Positions 1 through 11,547 are shown, counted from the first letter of the stretch. The stretch: DNA of 64,000 nucleotides from Hyphomicrobiales bacterium (GCA_021732215.1 JAKFVL010000018.1:102254-166253); one strand, 5' to 3'. The notes: generated by a model not told the origin, from the sequence alone. Made by a program: numbers and translations.

Positions 1-174
1 GACGCCAAACCGCTGTTTGGCGGCAGCGGCTCCAGCCAAAACGCCCAGCCGGTCGGCATCGGTGTATCAGGTACCTTCACCGAGAGCGGCGGCGAGATGA
101 ACGGCGCGGCATTTCAGAACAAGCAAAGCCTGCTGTTCAAGGCGACCCTGAAAAAGCTCATCGCGCTCGATTGA
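1..174 (+). CDS. C-terminal fragment of an unidentified protein
   Basis: The window opens inside an open frame read from base 1 to a TGA at 172-174 and encoding the last 57 residues. The visible piece is Gly/Ser-rich at first (FGGSGSSQN) and ends in a lysine-rich helix-like tail (KATLKKLIALD). I do not recognise the family from this fragment. The frame shows good codon use for this genome and ends 19 bases before the stop of the convergent minus-strand gene, which fits a real gene end. The upstream part lies outside the window. Confidence 0.55.
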   Translation, partial: DAKPLFGGSGSSQNAQPVGIGVSGTFTESGGEMNGAAFQNKQSLLFKATLKKLIALD

Positions 175-193
175 ACACGGCCAGCCTTCGCGG

Positions 194-643
194 TTACCAG
201 CGCCACTGGCCTTCGTCGGTCCAGCGCGAGCGATAACCCAGCATGCGGTCGAGCACGGTCACGATCTGGTCGAAACCGTTGATGTAGTTGCACGCTGAAT
301 CCCGTCGCCAGCCGCGCAGATCGCGCACCTCGGCGATCCCGACTTCGTTGGCATAGGAGTGGAGCTGCAACGCCTTGTTCGGATCGTCGATCTCGCCGCG
401 ATTGGTGATCAGTTCGCGCTCGAGCTTGTTGTAGATCACGCAAGGCGTACTGGCATACGTCCGCTTCTCGCCATCGGCCAGAACGCGCGCGTTGTCCGGC
501 GCCAACTCGACGCTATAGAGAAACAGCAGCGCCATGGTGACGATAGACGCCACCACCACGATGATCGCAGCCGCGATCTGCTCGTTGACCGTGCCCATGA
601 ATGCAAGCCGGCCAGGCGGAAACGCTTGCCGAAGATTGCTCAT
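194..643 (-). CDS. Hypothetical single-pass membrane protein
   Basis: The 149-residue product has one clear hydrophobic segment near residues 22-43 (IAAAIIVVVASIVTMALLFL) followed by a polar, probably periplasmic domain of about 100 residues. That domain contains two cysteines (TPCVIY and DSACNY) that could form a disulfide. No family is recognised. Two ATG starts are possible, at 643 and at 598 (MGTVNEQ); neither has a strong ribosome-binding site, so the N-terminus is uncertain. The 110 bases upstream are noticeably AT-rich and are the likely promoter. It is transcribed alone, convergent with the gene fragment at the window start. Confidence 0.6.
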   Translation of the reverse strand: MSNLRQAFPPGRLAFMGTVNEQIAAAIIVVVASIVTMALLFLYSVELAPDNARVLADGEKRTYASTPCVIYNKLERELITNRGEIDDPNKALQLHSYANEVGIAEVRDLRGWRRDSACNYINGFDQIVTVLDRMLGYRSRWTDEGQWRW

Positions 644-754
644 GCCCGAACTGAAAGCCCGTTAAAAATTCAACTGAAAAACAGCTTATTGAAAACGCGA
701 TTCAATTTGATCGCAAGCCTTAAACTTGCAGGCCATCAACTTCGGACCCTGGAT

Positions 755-997
755 TTATTTGCCAGCAGCCTTCCTCAGCGCATCGTTGATCCGGTCCTGC
801 CAGCCCGGACCGCCCTCCTGAAAATATTCGAGAACGTCCTGATCGATACGCAGCGTAACCTGCTCGCGAATGTTGGGCACCGCTGCCCTTTTCGGCAGGG
901 GCTCCGGCGCCTTGACGGTGGCTTTCTTGAAGGCGGCTTCGGCTTCGGTCCGCGCATCGTTCAGGGTGCGCGGACGGCGTGGCGGATCGTTGCTCAA
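755..997 (-). CDS. BrnA-like antitoxin family protein, orphan
   Basis: The 80-residue protein has a basic, proline-rich N-terminus and ends in a ribbon-helix-helix-like module (VTLRIDQDVLEYFQ, then GWQDRINDALRKAAGK), the pattern of BrnA/DUF4415 antitoxins that neutralise BrnT RNase toxins and repress their own operon. No BrnT-like toxin frame is seen beside it. The start is a TTG at 995-997. It is preceded by an AGGAG ribosome-binding site that overlaps the cysK stop codon TAG (1009-1011), so translation is probably coupled to cysK 11 bp upstream. The family call is from motif recognition; an antitoxin role without its toxin is unproven. Confidence 0.7.
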   Translation of the reverse strand: MSNDPPRRPRTLNDARTEAEAAFKKATVKAPEPLPKRAAVPNIREQVTLRIDQDVLEYFQEGGPGWQDRINDALRKAAGK

Positions 998-1008
998 ATG
1001 TCTGACTC

Positions 1009-1986
1009 CTAGATTCCCTCGAACAGCGCCGTCGACAGATAGCGCTCCGAAAACGAAGGCACGATGGCAACGATGATCTTGCCGGCGTTCTCCGGCCGCT
1101 TGCCGACTGCAAGGGCCGCGGCAATCGCGGCGCCCGATGAGATGCCGCCAGGAATACCCTCGTTGCGCGCCAGCGCGCGTGACATCTCGATAGCGTTGGG
1201 TCCGCTCACCTTGACGATCTCGTCGATCACCGCGCGGTCGAGGATGTCCGGCACGAAGCCCGCACCGATGCCCTGAATCTTGTGTGGCGTGTGGGTGCCG
1301 CCCGACAGCACCGGACTTTCTTCCGGCTCGACCGCAACAACGCGCAGCGACGGCTTGCGCGGCTTCAACACCTGCCCGACGCCGGTGATTGTGCCTCCGG
1401 TGCCGACGCCCGCGACGAAGATATCGATATTGCCGCCGGTGTCGTTCCAGATTTCCTCCGCCGTGGTGCGGCGATGAATTTCGGGATTGGCGAGATTCTT
1501 GAATTGTTGCGGCATCACCGAGTTCGGCGTGGTCCGGATCAGTTCTTCCGCTGTCGCGATCGCGCCTTTCATGCCCTGTGCGGCCGGGGTTAGCACCAGC
1601 TCTGCCCCGAGAAACGCCAGCATCTTGCGGCGTTCGATCGACATCGAATCAGGCATAACCAGTTTCAGGCGATAGCCTCGCGACGCCGCAGCGAATGCCA
1701 GACCGATTCCGGTATTGCCCGAGGTCGGCTCGATCAGAACGGTATCTGCCTTGATCGCGCCGGCTTTTTCGCCGGCCACGATCATCGCCGAACCGATACG
1801 ATCCTTCACCGAAGCCGACGGATTGAAATATTCAAGTTTGGCGAGAATTGTCGCGTTGACGCCATGCATCTGCGGCAATTTACGCAACTTCACGACGGGT
1901 GTGTCACCGATCGCATCGACGATGCTGTCATAGATGCGGCCACGGCCGGGCTTATGTGAGGAATTATTGATTGACGAGCCTTCCAT
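1009..1986 (-). CDS. cysK: Cysteine synthase A (O-acetylserine sulfhydrylase)
   Basis: PLP-dependent enzyme making L-cysteine from O-acetylserine and sulfide in the cytoplasm. The 325 residues match the usual length of 310-330. The Schiff-base lysine is K61 in SASVKDRIG, the substrate/PLP-phosphate loop is PTSGNTG near residues 87-93, and the glycine loop GTGGTITG follows in the second half. The ATG at 1986 has a GGAGGA ribosome-binding site about 8 bases upstream. The first 18 residues are a polar extension ahead of the conserved [15 protein letters not shown]. The orphan BrnA-like gene follows 11 bp downstream in the same transcript. Confidence 0.95.
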   Translation of the reverse strand: MEGSSINNSSHKPGRGRIYDSIVDAIGDTPVVKLRKLPQMHGVNATILAKLEYFNPSASVKDRIGSAMIVAGEKAGAIKADTVLIEPTSGNTGIGLAFAAASRGYRLKLVMPDSMSIERRKMLAFLGAELVLTPAAQGMKGAIATAEELIRTTPNSVMPQQFKNLANPEIHRRTTAEEIWNDTGGNIDIFVAGVGTGGTITGVGQVLKPRKPSLRVVAVEPEESPVLSGGTHTPHKIQGIGAGFVPDILDRAVIDEIVKVSGPNAIEMSRALARNEGIPGGISSGAAIAAALAVGKRPENAGKIIVAIVPSFSERYLSTALFEGI

Positions 1987-2192
1987 GACGATCCTCCGGG
2001 CGATCTCTGATATTTTTCGAAGCGGCGTTGCTCATTGTTGTTCAGCAAGCAGCGTATTCAGGCTCCAAGCATCCTTACGTTTTGGGTACTGCAATGCAAT
2101 ATGTGAAACATCAAAGAAACGCATTTGTGTTGCGACATCGTCAAACATCGCGGGCATAGTCCGGGCAGTCAATCGTTCGAGAGGAGGCCTAG

Positions 2193-2423
2193 ATGTCAGC
2201 TATCGCTGAAGTCCTGTCATCCGATCTGAATCATTCCGAGTTGCATCGCCCGGCCCCGCGCGGCAGTGATCTTCCGTCGTGTGCGGTATGCGCCGATACC
2301 ATGGTTGCGGCGGAAGCGTCGGCCTTTCTCTCGGATGGCGTCGTCAGCTATCTGTGGAGCTGCGAAACCTGCGGATACGGTTTCGTCACCAAGCATGCCT
2401 TGAAGCGGATTGTATGCATCTGA
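2193..2423 (+). CDS. Small zinc-ribbon-like protein
   Basis: The 76-residue product carries two CxxC knuckles, CAVCADTM near residue 30 and CETCGYGF near residue 56, about 25 residues apart. This is the layout of a small zinc ribbon. A final cysteine lies at the C-terminus (RIVCI). No named family is recognised. The ATG is preceded by a textbook AGGAGG site 8 bases upstream, which strongly supports a real gene despite its size. It is divergent from cysK and convergent with tgt. Zinc binding is inferred from spacing only. Confidence 0.7.
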   Translation: MSAIAEVLSSDLNHSELHRPAPRGSDLPSCAVCADTMVAAEASAFLSDGVVSYLWSCETCGYGFVTKHALKRIVCI

Positions 2424-2475
2424 CTAACCCGGACCGTCGCGGTCGGTAAGCGCATTCCAGCGTAACCAAAAAAGA

Positions 2476-3609
2476 TCAGCGCGGAGCGATATCGCCTCGC
2501 GCCCAACTGTCTTTGATTTGTGCGCGGAAGTTTTCGAACCCGCTTTCGCGAACGGCGCTGCGGATATCGCCCATCAGGCTCTGGTAGTATGCGACGTTGA
2601 TTTCGGACAGCAGCATCGCGCCGAGCGTTTCCCCTGATTTGATCAGGTGATGCAGATACGCACGTGAATATGTCCGCGCCGCCGGCCAGGTGCTGTCCTC
2701 GTCGAGCGGCCGCGGATCGTCGGCATGGCGGGCGTTGCGCAGATTGACCGGCCCTCGCCGGGTAAACGCAAGGCCATGACGGCCGTTGCGGGTCGGCAGC
2801 ACGCAATCGAACATGTCGATGCCACGCGCGACCGCTTCCAGCATATCGTCCGGCGTGCCGACGCCCATCAGGTATCGCGGACGCTCTTCCGGCAGGATCG
2901 GCGCAACCTCGTCGATCATCGCCAGCATGACCTCCTGCGGTTCGCCGACCGCCAGGCCGCCGACTGCGTAGCCGTGAAAACCGATCTCGATCAATCCGCG
3001 CGCACTGGCGTGGCGAAGCGGCGGTACGTCACCACCCTGCACGATGCCAAACAACATGTGTCCGTCGGGCGCAATCTCAAACGCGCGCTTGCAGCGCTCG
3101 GCCCAGCGCAGCGACAACAGCATCGCGCGTTCGATATCCGCTCGCTCCGCCGGCAATCGCACGCACTCGTCGAGCTGCATGGCGATATCCGAACCAAGCA
3201 GCCGCTGGACCTCGATGGCGCGCTCGGGTGACAGTTCGACCGACGCGCCGTCGATATGTGAGCGGAATGTCACAGCCTTCTCGTTGACCTTGCGCAACTG
3301 CGCCAGCGACATCACCTGGAAGCCGCCGGAGTCGGTCAGCATCGGTCCGTTCCAGCCGGTGAAAACTTGCAAACCGCCCAGCGCCGCGATCCGCTCCGCG
3401 CCCGGCCGCAACATCAGGTGATACGTATTCCCGAGCACGATATCCGCGCCCGCGTCCCTCACCTCGCGCCAGTGAATGCCTTTCATCGCGCCGAGAGTGC
3501 CGACCGGCATGAAGGCCGGCGTGCGCACCTCGCCATGCGGTGTGCGTAACACCCCGGTGCGGGCCGCGCCGTCCTGTCCAAGCAGCGTAAAGTGGTTGGC
3601 GACGGTCAT
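2476..3609 (-). CDS. tgt: tRNA-guanine(34) transglycosylase, zinc site missing
   Basis: Exchanges guanine for preQ1 at wobble position 34 of tRNAs with GUN anticodons, the base-swap step of queuosine synthesis. The 377 residues fit the family. Both catalytic aspartates are present: D93 in TDSGGFQ and D268 in [13 protein letters not shown]. The structural zinc site is not. Aligned to E. coli Cys302, Cys304, Cys307 and His333, this protein has S306, W308, A311 and I337, while the flanking YSRAYLHHL and YYQSLM are kept. The ATG overlaps the queA stop (ATGA, 3606-3609), so both queuosine enzymes are translationally coupled. The enzyme is probably active, since every catalytic motif is intact. Confidence 0.95.
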   Translation of the reverse strand: MTVANHFTLLGQDGAARTGVLRTPHGEVRTPAFMPVGTLGAMKGIHWREVRDAGADIVLGNTYHLMLRPGAERIAALGGLQVFTGWNGPMLTDSGGFQVMSLAQLRKVNEKAVTFRSHIDGASVELSPERAIEVQRLLGSDIAMQLDECVRLPAERADIERAMLLSLRWAERCKRAFEIAPDGHMLFGIVQGGDVPPLRHASARGLIEIGFHGYAVGGLAVGEPQEVMLAMIDEVAPILPEERPRYLMGVGTPDDMLEAVARGIDMFDCVLPTRNGRHGLAFTRRGPVNLRNARHADDPRPLDEDSTWPAARTYSRAYLHHLIKSGETLGAMLLSEINVAYYQSLMGDIRSAVRESGFENFRAQIKDSWARGDIAPR

Positions 3610-4688
3610 GGCCTGGAATCGGTCCGAAACAACAGCGATGCGTCGCCATAGGAATAGAACCGGTAGCCGGATTCAATGGCGTGAGCATAGGCGCGCTTGA
3701 TAGTATCAACGCCGTTGAACGCGGACACCAGCATCACCAGCGTCGAGCGCGGCAAGTGAAAGTTGGTCATCAGGATATCGACGGCGCGAAAGCGATAGCC
3801 CGGCGTGATGAAAATGGCGGTTTCGCCCGCGAACGGCCCAATAACGCCATCCTCGGCCGTCGCACTCTCCAGCAGCCGCAGCGAGGTGGTGCCGACCGCG
3901 ACGATGCGCCCGCCCTTCTGCCGCGCGGCATTGAGTGCGGCTGCGGTCTCAGCGGTCACGATGCCGAATTCCGAGTGCATGACGTGATCGGCGGTGTCGT
4001 CAACTTTGACCGGCAGAAAGGTCCCCGCGCCGACATGCAGCGTGACGCGCTGCAAGCCGATGCTCCTGGCCTTCAATACCGCTTCGAGCTGCGGCGTGAA
4101 ATGCAATCCCGCGGTGGGCGCAGCCACGGCGCCGTCATTGACGGCGAACATGGTCTGATAGTCCGTAGCATCCTGATCGTCAGGTGTGCGTTTTGAAGCG
4201 ATGTAGGGCGGCAATGGCGGCGAACCCAGTTCAGCAACCGCCTGATCGAGCGCCGGACCATGAAAGACGAACGCGAGCATCACCTCCCCGCTGTCGCCTT
4301 TGTGTTCGACAGTGGCATCGAGATGACCGAGAAAGCAAACGCGGCCGTCATTGCCAAAGCGGATAACATCGCCCTCAGACAGCTTCTTTGCGGGCTTCAC
4401 CAGCGCCCGCCAGCGAGAGCCGTCGATCCGTTTAATCAGCGTGGCATCGATATGCGGTTCGGTGTCCCGGCCGATCCGGCGGCCAGACAACTGAGCTGCA
4501 ATCACCCTGGTGTCGTTAACGACCAGCACATCGCCGGCGCGCAGGAATTGCGGCAGGTCGGAAACAAGATGATCGGAATACGTGCCGTCTGCCTCGACCA
4601 CGAGCAGTCGCGCGGAATCGCGCGGACTTGCCGGGCGCAGCGCAATGCGCTCGGTCGGCAATTCGAAGTCGAACAGATCGGTGCGCAT
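3606..4688 (-). CDS. queA: tRNA preQ1(34) S-adenosylmethionine ribosyltransferase-isomerase
   Basis: Converts preQ1 in tRNA to epoxyqueuosine using the ribosyl group of S-adenosylmethionine, directly after the Tgt step. The 360-residue protein begins [19 protein letters not shown] and contains the family signatures [26 protein letters not shown] and TAGLHFTP. The ATG at 4688 was chosen over an in-frame upstream start at 4766 because it has an AAGG-type ribosome-binding site. Also, the extra upstream codons would translate an intergenic palindromic repeat. Its stop overlaps the tgt start by the ATGA arrangement. Confidence 0.95.
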   Translation of the reverse strand: MRTDLFDFELPTERIALRPASPRDSARLLVVEADGTYSDHLVSDLPQFLRAGDVLVVNDTRVIAAQLSGRRIGRDTEPHIDATLIKRIDGSRWRALVKPAKKLSEGDVIRFGNDGRVCFLGHLDATVEHKGDSGEVMLAFVFHGPALDQAVAELGSPPLPPYIASKRTPDDQDATDYQTMFAVNDGAVAAPTAGLHFTPQLEAVLKARSIGLQRVTLHVGAGTFLPVKVDDTADHVMHSEFGIVTAETAAALNAARQKGGRIVAVGTTSLRLLESATAEDGVIGPFAGETAIFITPGYRFRAVDILMTNFHLPRSTLVMLVSAFNGVDTIKRAYAHAIESGYRFYSYGDASLLFRTDSRP

Positions 4689-4696
4689 GGTGCCCT

Positions 4697-4810
4697 TCTC
4701 CCTCACCCCGTTTACGGGGAGAGGGTGGAGTGAGGGGCAACGTCGATGCTCGCAAAAGCCCCTCACCCGCCGCCTGCAGTGGCGACCTCTCCCCGCGCGC
4801 GGGGAGAGGT
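4697..4810. repeat. Intergenic palindromic repeat, CCTCTCCCC class
   Basis: The 125-bp gap between ppiB and queA is almost filled by palindromic modules. The clearest is a perfect 26-bp palindrome at 4785-4810 (arm ACCTCTCCCCGCG). A left module of the type CTCCCTCACCCCG / CGGGGAGAGGGTGGAG lies at 4697-4730. The same vocabulary (CCTCCCC, GGGGAGG, CCCTCCCC) occurs in the insertion inside uvrA at 13662-13784. Such elements are dispersed in Rhizobiales genomes. In the mRNA it would fold between two operon genes and could act as an attenuator or stabiliser; that is inference. Confidence 0.75.
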
Positions 4811-4813
4811 ACT

Positions 4814-5278
4814 TTACGCCGCGTCAGCCGCCATGTGCGCCTTGACGATCTTGTCAGGGTTCTGCACAGGCTCGCCGCGCTTGATCTTGTCGACGTTCTC
4901 CATGCCCGAGGTCACCTTGCCCCAGACCGTGTACTGGCCGTTGAGGAAGCCTGCGTCGTCGAAGCAGATGAAGAACTGGCTGTCGCCGGAATCCGGACTG
5001 GCGGCACGCGCCATCGAAGTGGTGCCGCGCACATGCGGCTCCTTGTTGAACTCGGCCTTGAGCTTTTTGCCCGAACCGCCGGTGCCGGTGCCCTGGGGAC
5101 AGCCGGTCTGCGCCATGAAGCCGTCGATCACGCGATGAAACACGATACCGTCGTAAAACCCTTCGCGGACCAGTTCCTTGATGCGGGCGACATGGCCCGG
5201 CGCCAGATCCGGACGCATCTCGATCGTCACCGGTCCCTGAGAGGTTTCAAGGATCAAGGTGTTTTCAGTATCGGCCAT
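4814..5278 (-). CDS. ppiB: Peptidyl-prolyl cis-trans isomerase, cytoplasmic cyclophilin
   Basis: Cyclophilin-type foldase of 154 residues without a signal peptide, so probably cytoplasmic. Catalytic and substrate-pocket motifs are visible: [13 protein letters not shown] with the conserved arginine, SQFFI, and the C-terminal [18 protein letters not shown]. It is the fourth gene of the minus-strand run from coaD to tgt, 18 bp downstream of a small exported protein and upstream of queA. A second cyclophilin with a signal peptide (5738-6283) shares the [11 protein letters not shown]-terminal block, suggesting the pair arose by duplication, one for each compartment. Confidence 0.92.
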   Translation of the reverse strand: MADTENTLILETSQGPVTIEMRPDLAPGHVARIKELVREGFYDGIVFHRVIDGFMAQTGCPQGTGTGGSGKKLKAEFNKEPHVRGTTSMARAASPDSGDSQFFICFDDAGFLNGQYTVWGKVTSGMENVDKIKRGEPVQNPDKIVKAHMAADAA

Positions 5279-5296
5279 AGCAAATTCTCCCGTCTC

Positions 5297-5704
5297 TCAA
5301 GTTGATTTGGTTCGGCGGTTGTCAAACTTTACTCGCAGCGGACGCCCCGCGACCGCGTTACCGAGCGATTCTGTAAATGGCAGCGGCGTACAGCGCTCCA
5401 ATGCTTCCGCCAATGCAGTCCGATACAAAAGGCGGTCGTTGTCGCTGGCGTATTCGCTCTCATAGGTGATCCTGGGCTTGCCAAGAATATCTCCCGTCCG
5501 ATTGAAGGTGACGAGAAAGCCGATTTCGAGGCCCGGATGATCCGGCGGTAACTGCGGCGGCTTGAAGCACTTGCTCAGACGGGCCACGACCTGCGCCACC
5601 GAACTCACCGTGTCCGCGGGTTTGTCCTGCGCATGCCCCTCGCCAACCTGAACCGACCAGCCCAGCAGCGCGGCAGCCACGATCTGCAGGAATGTCCGCC
5701 ACAT
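5297..5704 (-). CDS. Exported hypothetical protein, TonB/TolA C-terminal-like
   Basis: A 135-residue product with an N-terminal signal (WRTFLQIVAAALLGW...GHAQ) and a mature domain containing VVARLSKCFKPP, a strand rich in hydrophobics (GLEIGFLVTFNRTGDIL) and ALERCTPLPF. This arrangement resembles the small TonB/TolA C-terminal fold found in many alphaproteobacterial exported proteins, but the identification is tentative. ATG at 5704 was preferred over an upstream TTG at 5722 because a GAGG site precedes it. It lies between the two cyclophilin genes with short gaps on both sides (33 and 18 bp), so it is probably co-transcribed with them. Confidence 0.7.
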   Translation of the reverse strand: MWRTFLQIVAAALLGWSVQVGEGHAQDKPADTVSSVAQVVARLSKCFKPPQLPPDHPGLEIGFLVTFNRTGDILGKPRITYESEYASDNDRLLYRTALAEALERCTPLPFTESLGNAVAGRPLRVKFDNRRTKST

Positions 5705-5737
5705 GCCATTCGCCTCAAGCAACCGGTGCTGCGCGGA

Positions 5738-6283
5738 TCATTTGATATCGGATGCGACCTGCACCTTCACCATCTTGTCAGGGTCGGCGACCGGCTCGCC
5801 GCGCTTGATCTTGTCGACCACGTCCATGCCCTGCACCACCTCGCCGATCACGGTGTACTTGCCGTTCAGGAACGAGCCTTCGGCGAACATGATGAAAAAC
5901 TGCGAATTGGCGGAATTCGGATCGCCGGCGCGCGCCATGCCGACGATGCCGCGCTTGAACGGCACGTTGGAGAATTCGGCTGCGACGTTCGGATACTTCG
6001 AGCCGCCGGTGCCGTTGAAATTCTTGCCATCGCCGGTCTGCGCCATGAAGCCGTCGATCACGCGATGGAACGGCACGTTGTTGTAATAACCCTCGCGAGC
6101 AAGCAGCTTGATGCGCTCGGCATGCTGGGGCGCGATGTCGTTGCGCAGCTTGAACACCACACGGCCCTTGGTGGTGTCGATGACAATGGCGTTGGCTTTG
6201 TCGAGATTGGCCGGAAGCGGCGCCTGCGCCAGGGCGGGCGCGGCCGACAACAATGCGGCGATGACAGCGAGAATGCGGATCAT
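5738..6283 (-). CDS. Peptidyl-prolyl cis-trans isomerase, exported cyclophilin
   Basis: Cyclophilin of 181 residues with a cleavable signal peptide (MIRILAVIAALLSAAPALAQA), hence a periplasmic proline isomerase. It carries [47 protein letters not shown] and a C-terminal [18 protein letters not shown] block like that of the cytoplasmic paralogue at 4814-5278. It is second in the operon, 58 bp downstream of coaD. A PpiA-like role in folding exported proteins is the obvious function. Partner specificity cannot be told from sequence. Confidence 0.92.
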   Translation of the reverse strand: MIRILAVIAALLSAAPALAQAPLPANLDKANAIVIDTTKGRVVFKLRNDIAPQHAERIKLLAREGYYNNVPFHRVIDGFMAQTGDGKNFNGTGGSKYPNVAAEFSNVPFKRGIVGMARAGDPNSANSQFFIMFAEGSFLNGKYTVIGEVVQGMDVVDKIKRGEPVADPDKMVKVQVASDIK

Positions 6284-6341
6284 GACAACTCCAGTGAGAT
6301 GAGCGCACCTGGCCGTGCGCTTGAGGAATGGACCTTGAAAA

Positions 6342-6839
6342 CTATTTCGCGAATTTGGACTTCAGGCGTGCGCCGACGGCTTTCGGCACGAAATTCGAGA
6401 CGTCCCCGCCCATACCAGCGATCTGCCGCACCAGTGTGGCGGTGATCGGGCGAACGGTCGCCGACGCGGGCAGGAAAATCGTGCGCACGTCCGGCGCCAT
6501 CGTCTCGTTCATGCCGGCGATTTGCATTTCATAGTCGAGATCGGTGCCGTCGCGCAGGCCGCGGATCAAAACGTTCGCGCCGACGCGCTGCGCGGCCGTC
6601 ACGGTGAGATCGTCGAACGTGATGCAGTCGAGCGCGCAATTGGCCTTGGCCGCGACCGGCGCAAAAACCTCTTTTACCATCTCGAGGCGTTCCTCCGTCG
6701 AGAACAGCGGCTTCTTGCCGGGATGGATTCCGATCGCAACGACGATGCGATCGACGAGGCTGACGGCCTGGCGCACCACATCGAGGTGGCCGTTGGTCAC
6801 AGGGTCGAACGACCCCGGATAAAGGGCAATACGCGGCAT
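6342..6839 (-). CDS. coaD: Phosphopantetheine adenylyltransferase
   Basis: Transfers AMP from ATP to 4'-phosphopantetheine, the penultimate step of coenzyme A synthesis. The 165 residues match the family. The nucleotidyltransferase signature [12 protein letters not shown] is at residues 9-20, the [19 protein letters not shown] block near 94-111, and the C-terminal [20 protein letters not shown] follows. First gene of a probable six-gene minus-strand operon (coaD, two cyclophilins, exported protein, queA, tgt), with a 340-bp promoter-sized gap upstream. Confidence 0.96.
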   Translation of the reverse strand: MPRIALYPGSFDPVTNGHLDVVRQAVSLVDRIVVAIGIHPGKKPLFSTEERLEMVKEVFAPVAAKANCALDCITFDDLTVTAAQRVGANVLIRGLRDGTDLDYEMQIAGMNETMAPDVRTIFLPASATVRPITATLVRQIAGMGGDVSNFVPKAVGARLKSKFAK

Positions 6840-7179
6840 GGCTTCGTCTACCTTGCCGGAAGATGGCCCGCAAGCGGCCCAGATATCGGCTGCCGACCGA
6901 AGGTTCCGGCTAAATCCTTCAAAATATGCGATTTATTTGATGTCCGGTTTCGAACCCGAAGCGGCCGTTGCGCGTCTACTGCCCGAGCGGCCTCGGGGAC
7001 GGCCCAGCGGAATGTTTCGTCCCCAAGCCAGCCACGAAACAATTCAGGCGTCCGACGAAACCATATTCCCGGGCGACGCAGACACCCTGAAACCGGACGG
7101 GACTAAACCTCGCGTCAACAGGGACAACGGGCCGAACGGCCAAGTCGGTAACCACCGGCGCAGAAGACAGGGGACCAAC
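6840..7179. other. Gene-free stretch between divergent coaD and small exported gene
   Basis: This 340-bp gap separates the divergent coaD operon and the 84-aa exported protein, so it must hold both promoters. An open frame runs through it in phase with the plus-strand gene. Its predicted residues are low-complexity and the exported protein has its own ribosome-binding site and signal peptide, so I treat the stretch as non-coding. Short GC-rich inverted repeats occur around 6980-7020. I see no tRNA or recognisable regulatory RNA. Confidence 0.5.
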
Positions 7180-7434
7180 ATGATCAAGGCTCTTTCCGCA
7201 GTCGCAATCGCCGCTTTTATCGCCGCCGCGCTGACTGTTCTGCCGGGATTTGCTCCGCAGGTGGAAGCGAGCGTACCGGTCGCCATGACCAAGGCTGACC
7301 GTCTCGATATCCGCCCGATCGGCAAGGATTGTTCGCAGCAGGCTTGGCCCAACTTCGAATCGAGCTGCCTGCGTAACGCTGGCACCAAGACCATCGTAAT
7401 GACTGAGGCGCGAATCGTAACAGCGACTCGTTAA
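7180..7434 (+). CDS. Small exported hypothetical protein
   Basis: An 84-residue product starting at the ATG at 7180, which follows an AGGGGA site 6 bases upstream. The signal peptide is clear (MIKALSAVAIAAFIAAALTV...VEA). The short mature part contains two cysteines in KDCSQQAWPNFESSCLR, probably disulfide-bonded in the periplasm. I recall this short motif from hypothetical proteins of the Bradyrhizobium group but know no function for it. A rho-independent terminator follows at 7490-7526. Confidence 0.75.
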   Translation: MIKALSAVAIAAFIAAALTVLPGFAPQVEASVPVAMTKADRLDIRPIGKDCSQQAWPNFESSCLRNAGTKTIVMTEARIVTATR

Positions 7435-7489
7435 TGAGGTTTCAGGCTACCTTCCAAACACTTCCAAACTCCAATTTTGCTCCAAGTTG

Positions 7490-7526
7490 AAAGCCGCAGG
7501 GATGCCCCCCGCGGCTTTTCTTTTTG
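7490..7526 (+). terminator. Rho-independent terminator after the small exported gene
   Basis: A GC-rich hairpin (AAGCCGCAGGG, loop ATGC, CCCCCGCGGCTT) is followed by TTTTCTTTTT. It lies 56 bp after the stop of the exported protein. Being partly symmetric it may also help to stop minus-strand transcription from gyrA, which ends at 7596. Confidence 0.75.
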
Positions 7527-7595
7527 TGATTGAGCAAAACTCGGCATCGTGAGCGCGTTTGTCGCAGGCGCGTAGGCAGCCTGACGATCGATCGC

Positions 7596-10322
<2,727 letters not shown>

Positions 10323-10380
10323 GGTAAAATCCAGCGTGATTCAGCTCAGAATCATATAGCGCATCCGCTGCCACAAACCA

Positions 10381-10411
10381 AATAAAACGGCCCTTTTCAG
10401 AGGGCTTTTCC
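10381..10411 (-). terminator. Terminator after the DUF2306 gene
   Basis: Read on the minus strand, AAAAGCCCT-CTGAAA-AGGGC is followed by CGTTTTATTT. It lies just past the DUF2306 stop and before gyrA, and would separate the two transcription units. Confidence 0.6.
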
Positions 10412-10442
10412 GGCTGAAATACCAAGAGGTTGCAAGCGCGAT

Positions 10443-10847
10443 TCAAGGACCGAAAGCGACCGCGTGCATGATGCGTCCGGGAACGAACGTAAACAGCCCA
10501 GCGATGATGAGAGCCCCTGTGAAAAGCCCGACCATGGTCTTGCTGTGTGCGCTGACCTTGTGCCGGTGCGCGAACCAGAGCGCTGCCGGAAGCATGAAGA
10601 GCACGAGGACCGACAGCAGGTGGATCGGACTGAACGGCCCCGCCAGCCTGATGCTGTCGCCAGTGATCCAGAACGAACTGATCGCGATGATCAGCATCAG
10701 CGCCGCCCAGATCCAGCCCACCGTCCGGTGCGGCAGCGTCCCCTTCGGGCTTGCGAATTGCACAATGCCGAGAACAAACGCACCCATCGCCGCGAACGCA
10801 TGAAGCTGAATGGCGAACGGCGCATTTAGCAGCGGTGCAAGACTCAT
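10443..10847 (-). CDS. DUF2306-type four-helix membrane protein
   Basis: The 134-residue product has four hydrophobic segments (around FAIQLHAFAAMGAFVLGIVQF, WIWAALMLIIAISSFW, PIHLLSVLVLFMLPAALWF and MVGLFTGALIIAGLFTF), with conserved-looking histidines at LHAF, PHRTVGW, SPIHLL and AHRHK. These resemble the DUF2306 family of small predicted heme- or metal-handling membrane proteins. The start at 10847 (MSLAPLLN) has a GGAGGA site; an in-frame extension to 10952 would add a polar, unlikely leader. Function unknown. Confidence 0.75.
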   Translation of the reverse strand: MSLAPLLNAPFAIQLHAFAAMGAFVLGIVQFASPKGTLPHRTVGWIWAALMLIIAISSFWITGDSIRLAGPFSPIHLLSVLVLFMLPAALWFAHRHKVSAHSKTMVGLFTGALIIAGLFTFVPGRIMHAVAFGP

Positions 10848-10950
10848 GCAGTCCTCCGGCGCAATGAATATCCAGTCTTCAATGTAAATATTATTTACTT
10901 TTATCTTTCCGCTGTCAAGATAATGTCGTTGTCGAATGTATCGCCCTGTC

Positions 10951-10989
10951 AAAAAAGCGCCCTTGCCGCAAGCAAGAGCGCTTTTTTTT
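10951..10989 (-). terminator. Rho-independent terminator after ssb
   Basis: A hairpin with A/T tracts on both sides: AAAAAAGCGCCCTTGC, loop, GCAAGAGCGCTTTTTTTT. It lies 52 bp past the ssb stop on the minus strand. The arms pair over about ten bases with one C/A mismatch. Its symmetry allows function in either direction. Confidence 0.85.
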
Positions 10990-11040
10990 GCGAAGATGAT
11001 TGAAGGCCTGAGCGCAGCCGGCGATTGTCGGCCTTAAAAC

Positions 11041-11547
11041 TCAGAACGGAATCTCGTCATCCATATCGCTGCCGCCACGGCCACCGCCGCCGGCCGCCAC
11101 CGCACGGCGTTGTCCGCCGCCACCCGATGAACTTCCGCTGGAGACGTAATCGTTGCCGCCTCCACCATCGTCAGACATGCTGCTGCCGCCACCGCTGCGG
11201 CCATCGAGCATGGTCAGCGTCGAGTTGAAGCCCTGCAGCACCACTTCGGTCGAGTACTTTTCGACACCGCTCTGGTCGGTCCATTTGCGCGTCTGCAGTG
11301 CGCCTTCGATATAAACCTTGGCGCCTTTCTTCAGATATTGCTCGGCGACCTTCGCCAGACCTTCGCTGAAGATCACGACGCGATGCCACTCGGTTTTTTC
11401 CTTGCGCTCGCCAGTCGCCTTGTCGCGCCATGTGTCCGATGTCGCAACCGTCAGGTTGACGACGGGATTGCCATTCTGCATGCGGCGGACTTCCGGGTCC
11501 TTGCCGAGATTGCCGATCAGAATGACCTTGTTCACGCTTCCCGCCAT
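11041..11547 (-). CDS. ssb: Single-stranded DNA-binding protein
   Basis: Homotetrameric OB-fold protein coating single-stranded DNA in replication and repair. The 168 residues show the N-terminal OB domain ([42 protein letters not shown]), then a Gly/Ser-rich disordered linker, and the acidic C-terminal tip DMDDEIPF that recruits partner proteins. A LexA box lies upstream at 11679-11693, so expression is probably SOS-inducible. A terminator follows at 10951-10989. Confidence 0.96.
   Translation of the reverse strand: MAGSVNKVILIGNLGKDPEVRRMQNGNPVVNLTVATSDTWRDKATGERKEKTEWHRVVIFSEGLAKVAEQYLKKGAKVYIEGALQTRKWTDQSGVEKYSTEVVLQGFNSTLTMLDGRSGGGSSMSDDGGGGNDYVSSGSSSGGGGQRRAVAAGGGGRGGSDMDDEIPF

Noticed and set aside
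600..1010. A BrnT toxin gene next to the BrnA-like antitoxin
   Set aside because: No frame with BrnT features is found on either strand around 600-1010; the neighbouring gene is cysK.
4688..4766. Earlier start for queA at 4766
   Set aside because: The added residues come from a palindromic repeat and precede the conserved [11 protein letters not shown]; the ATG at 4688 has its own ribosome-binding site.
6940..7020. tRNA-like stretch (TTCGAACCCG, then GCCCGAGCGGCCTCGGG)
   Set aside because: Acceptor, D and anticodon arms cannot be arranged around it; only isolated short matches exist.
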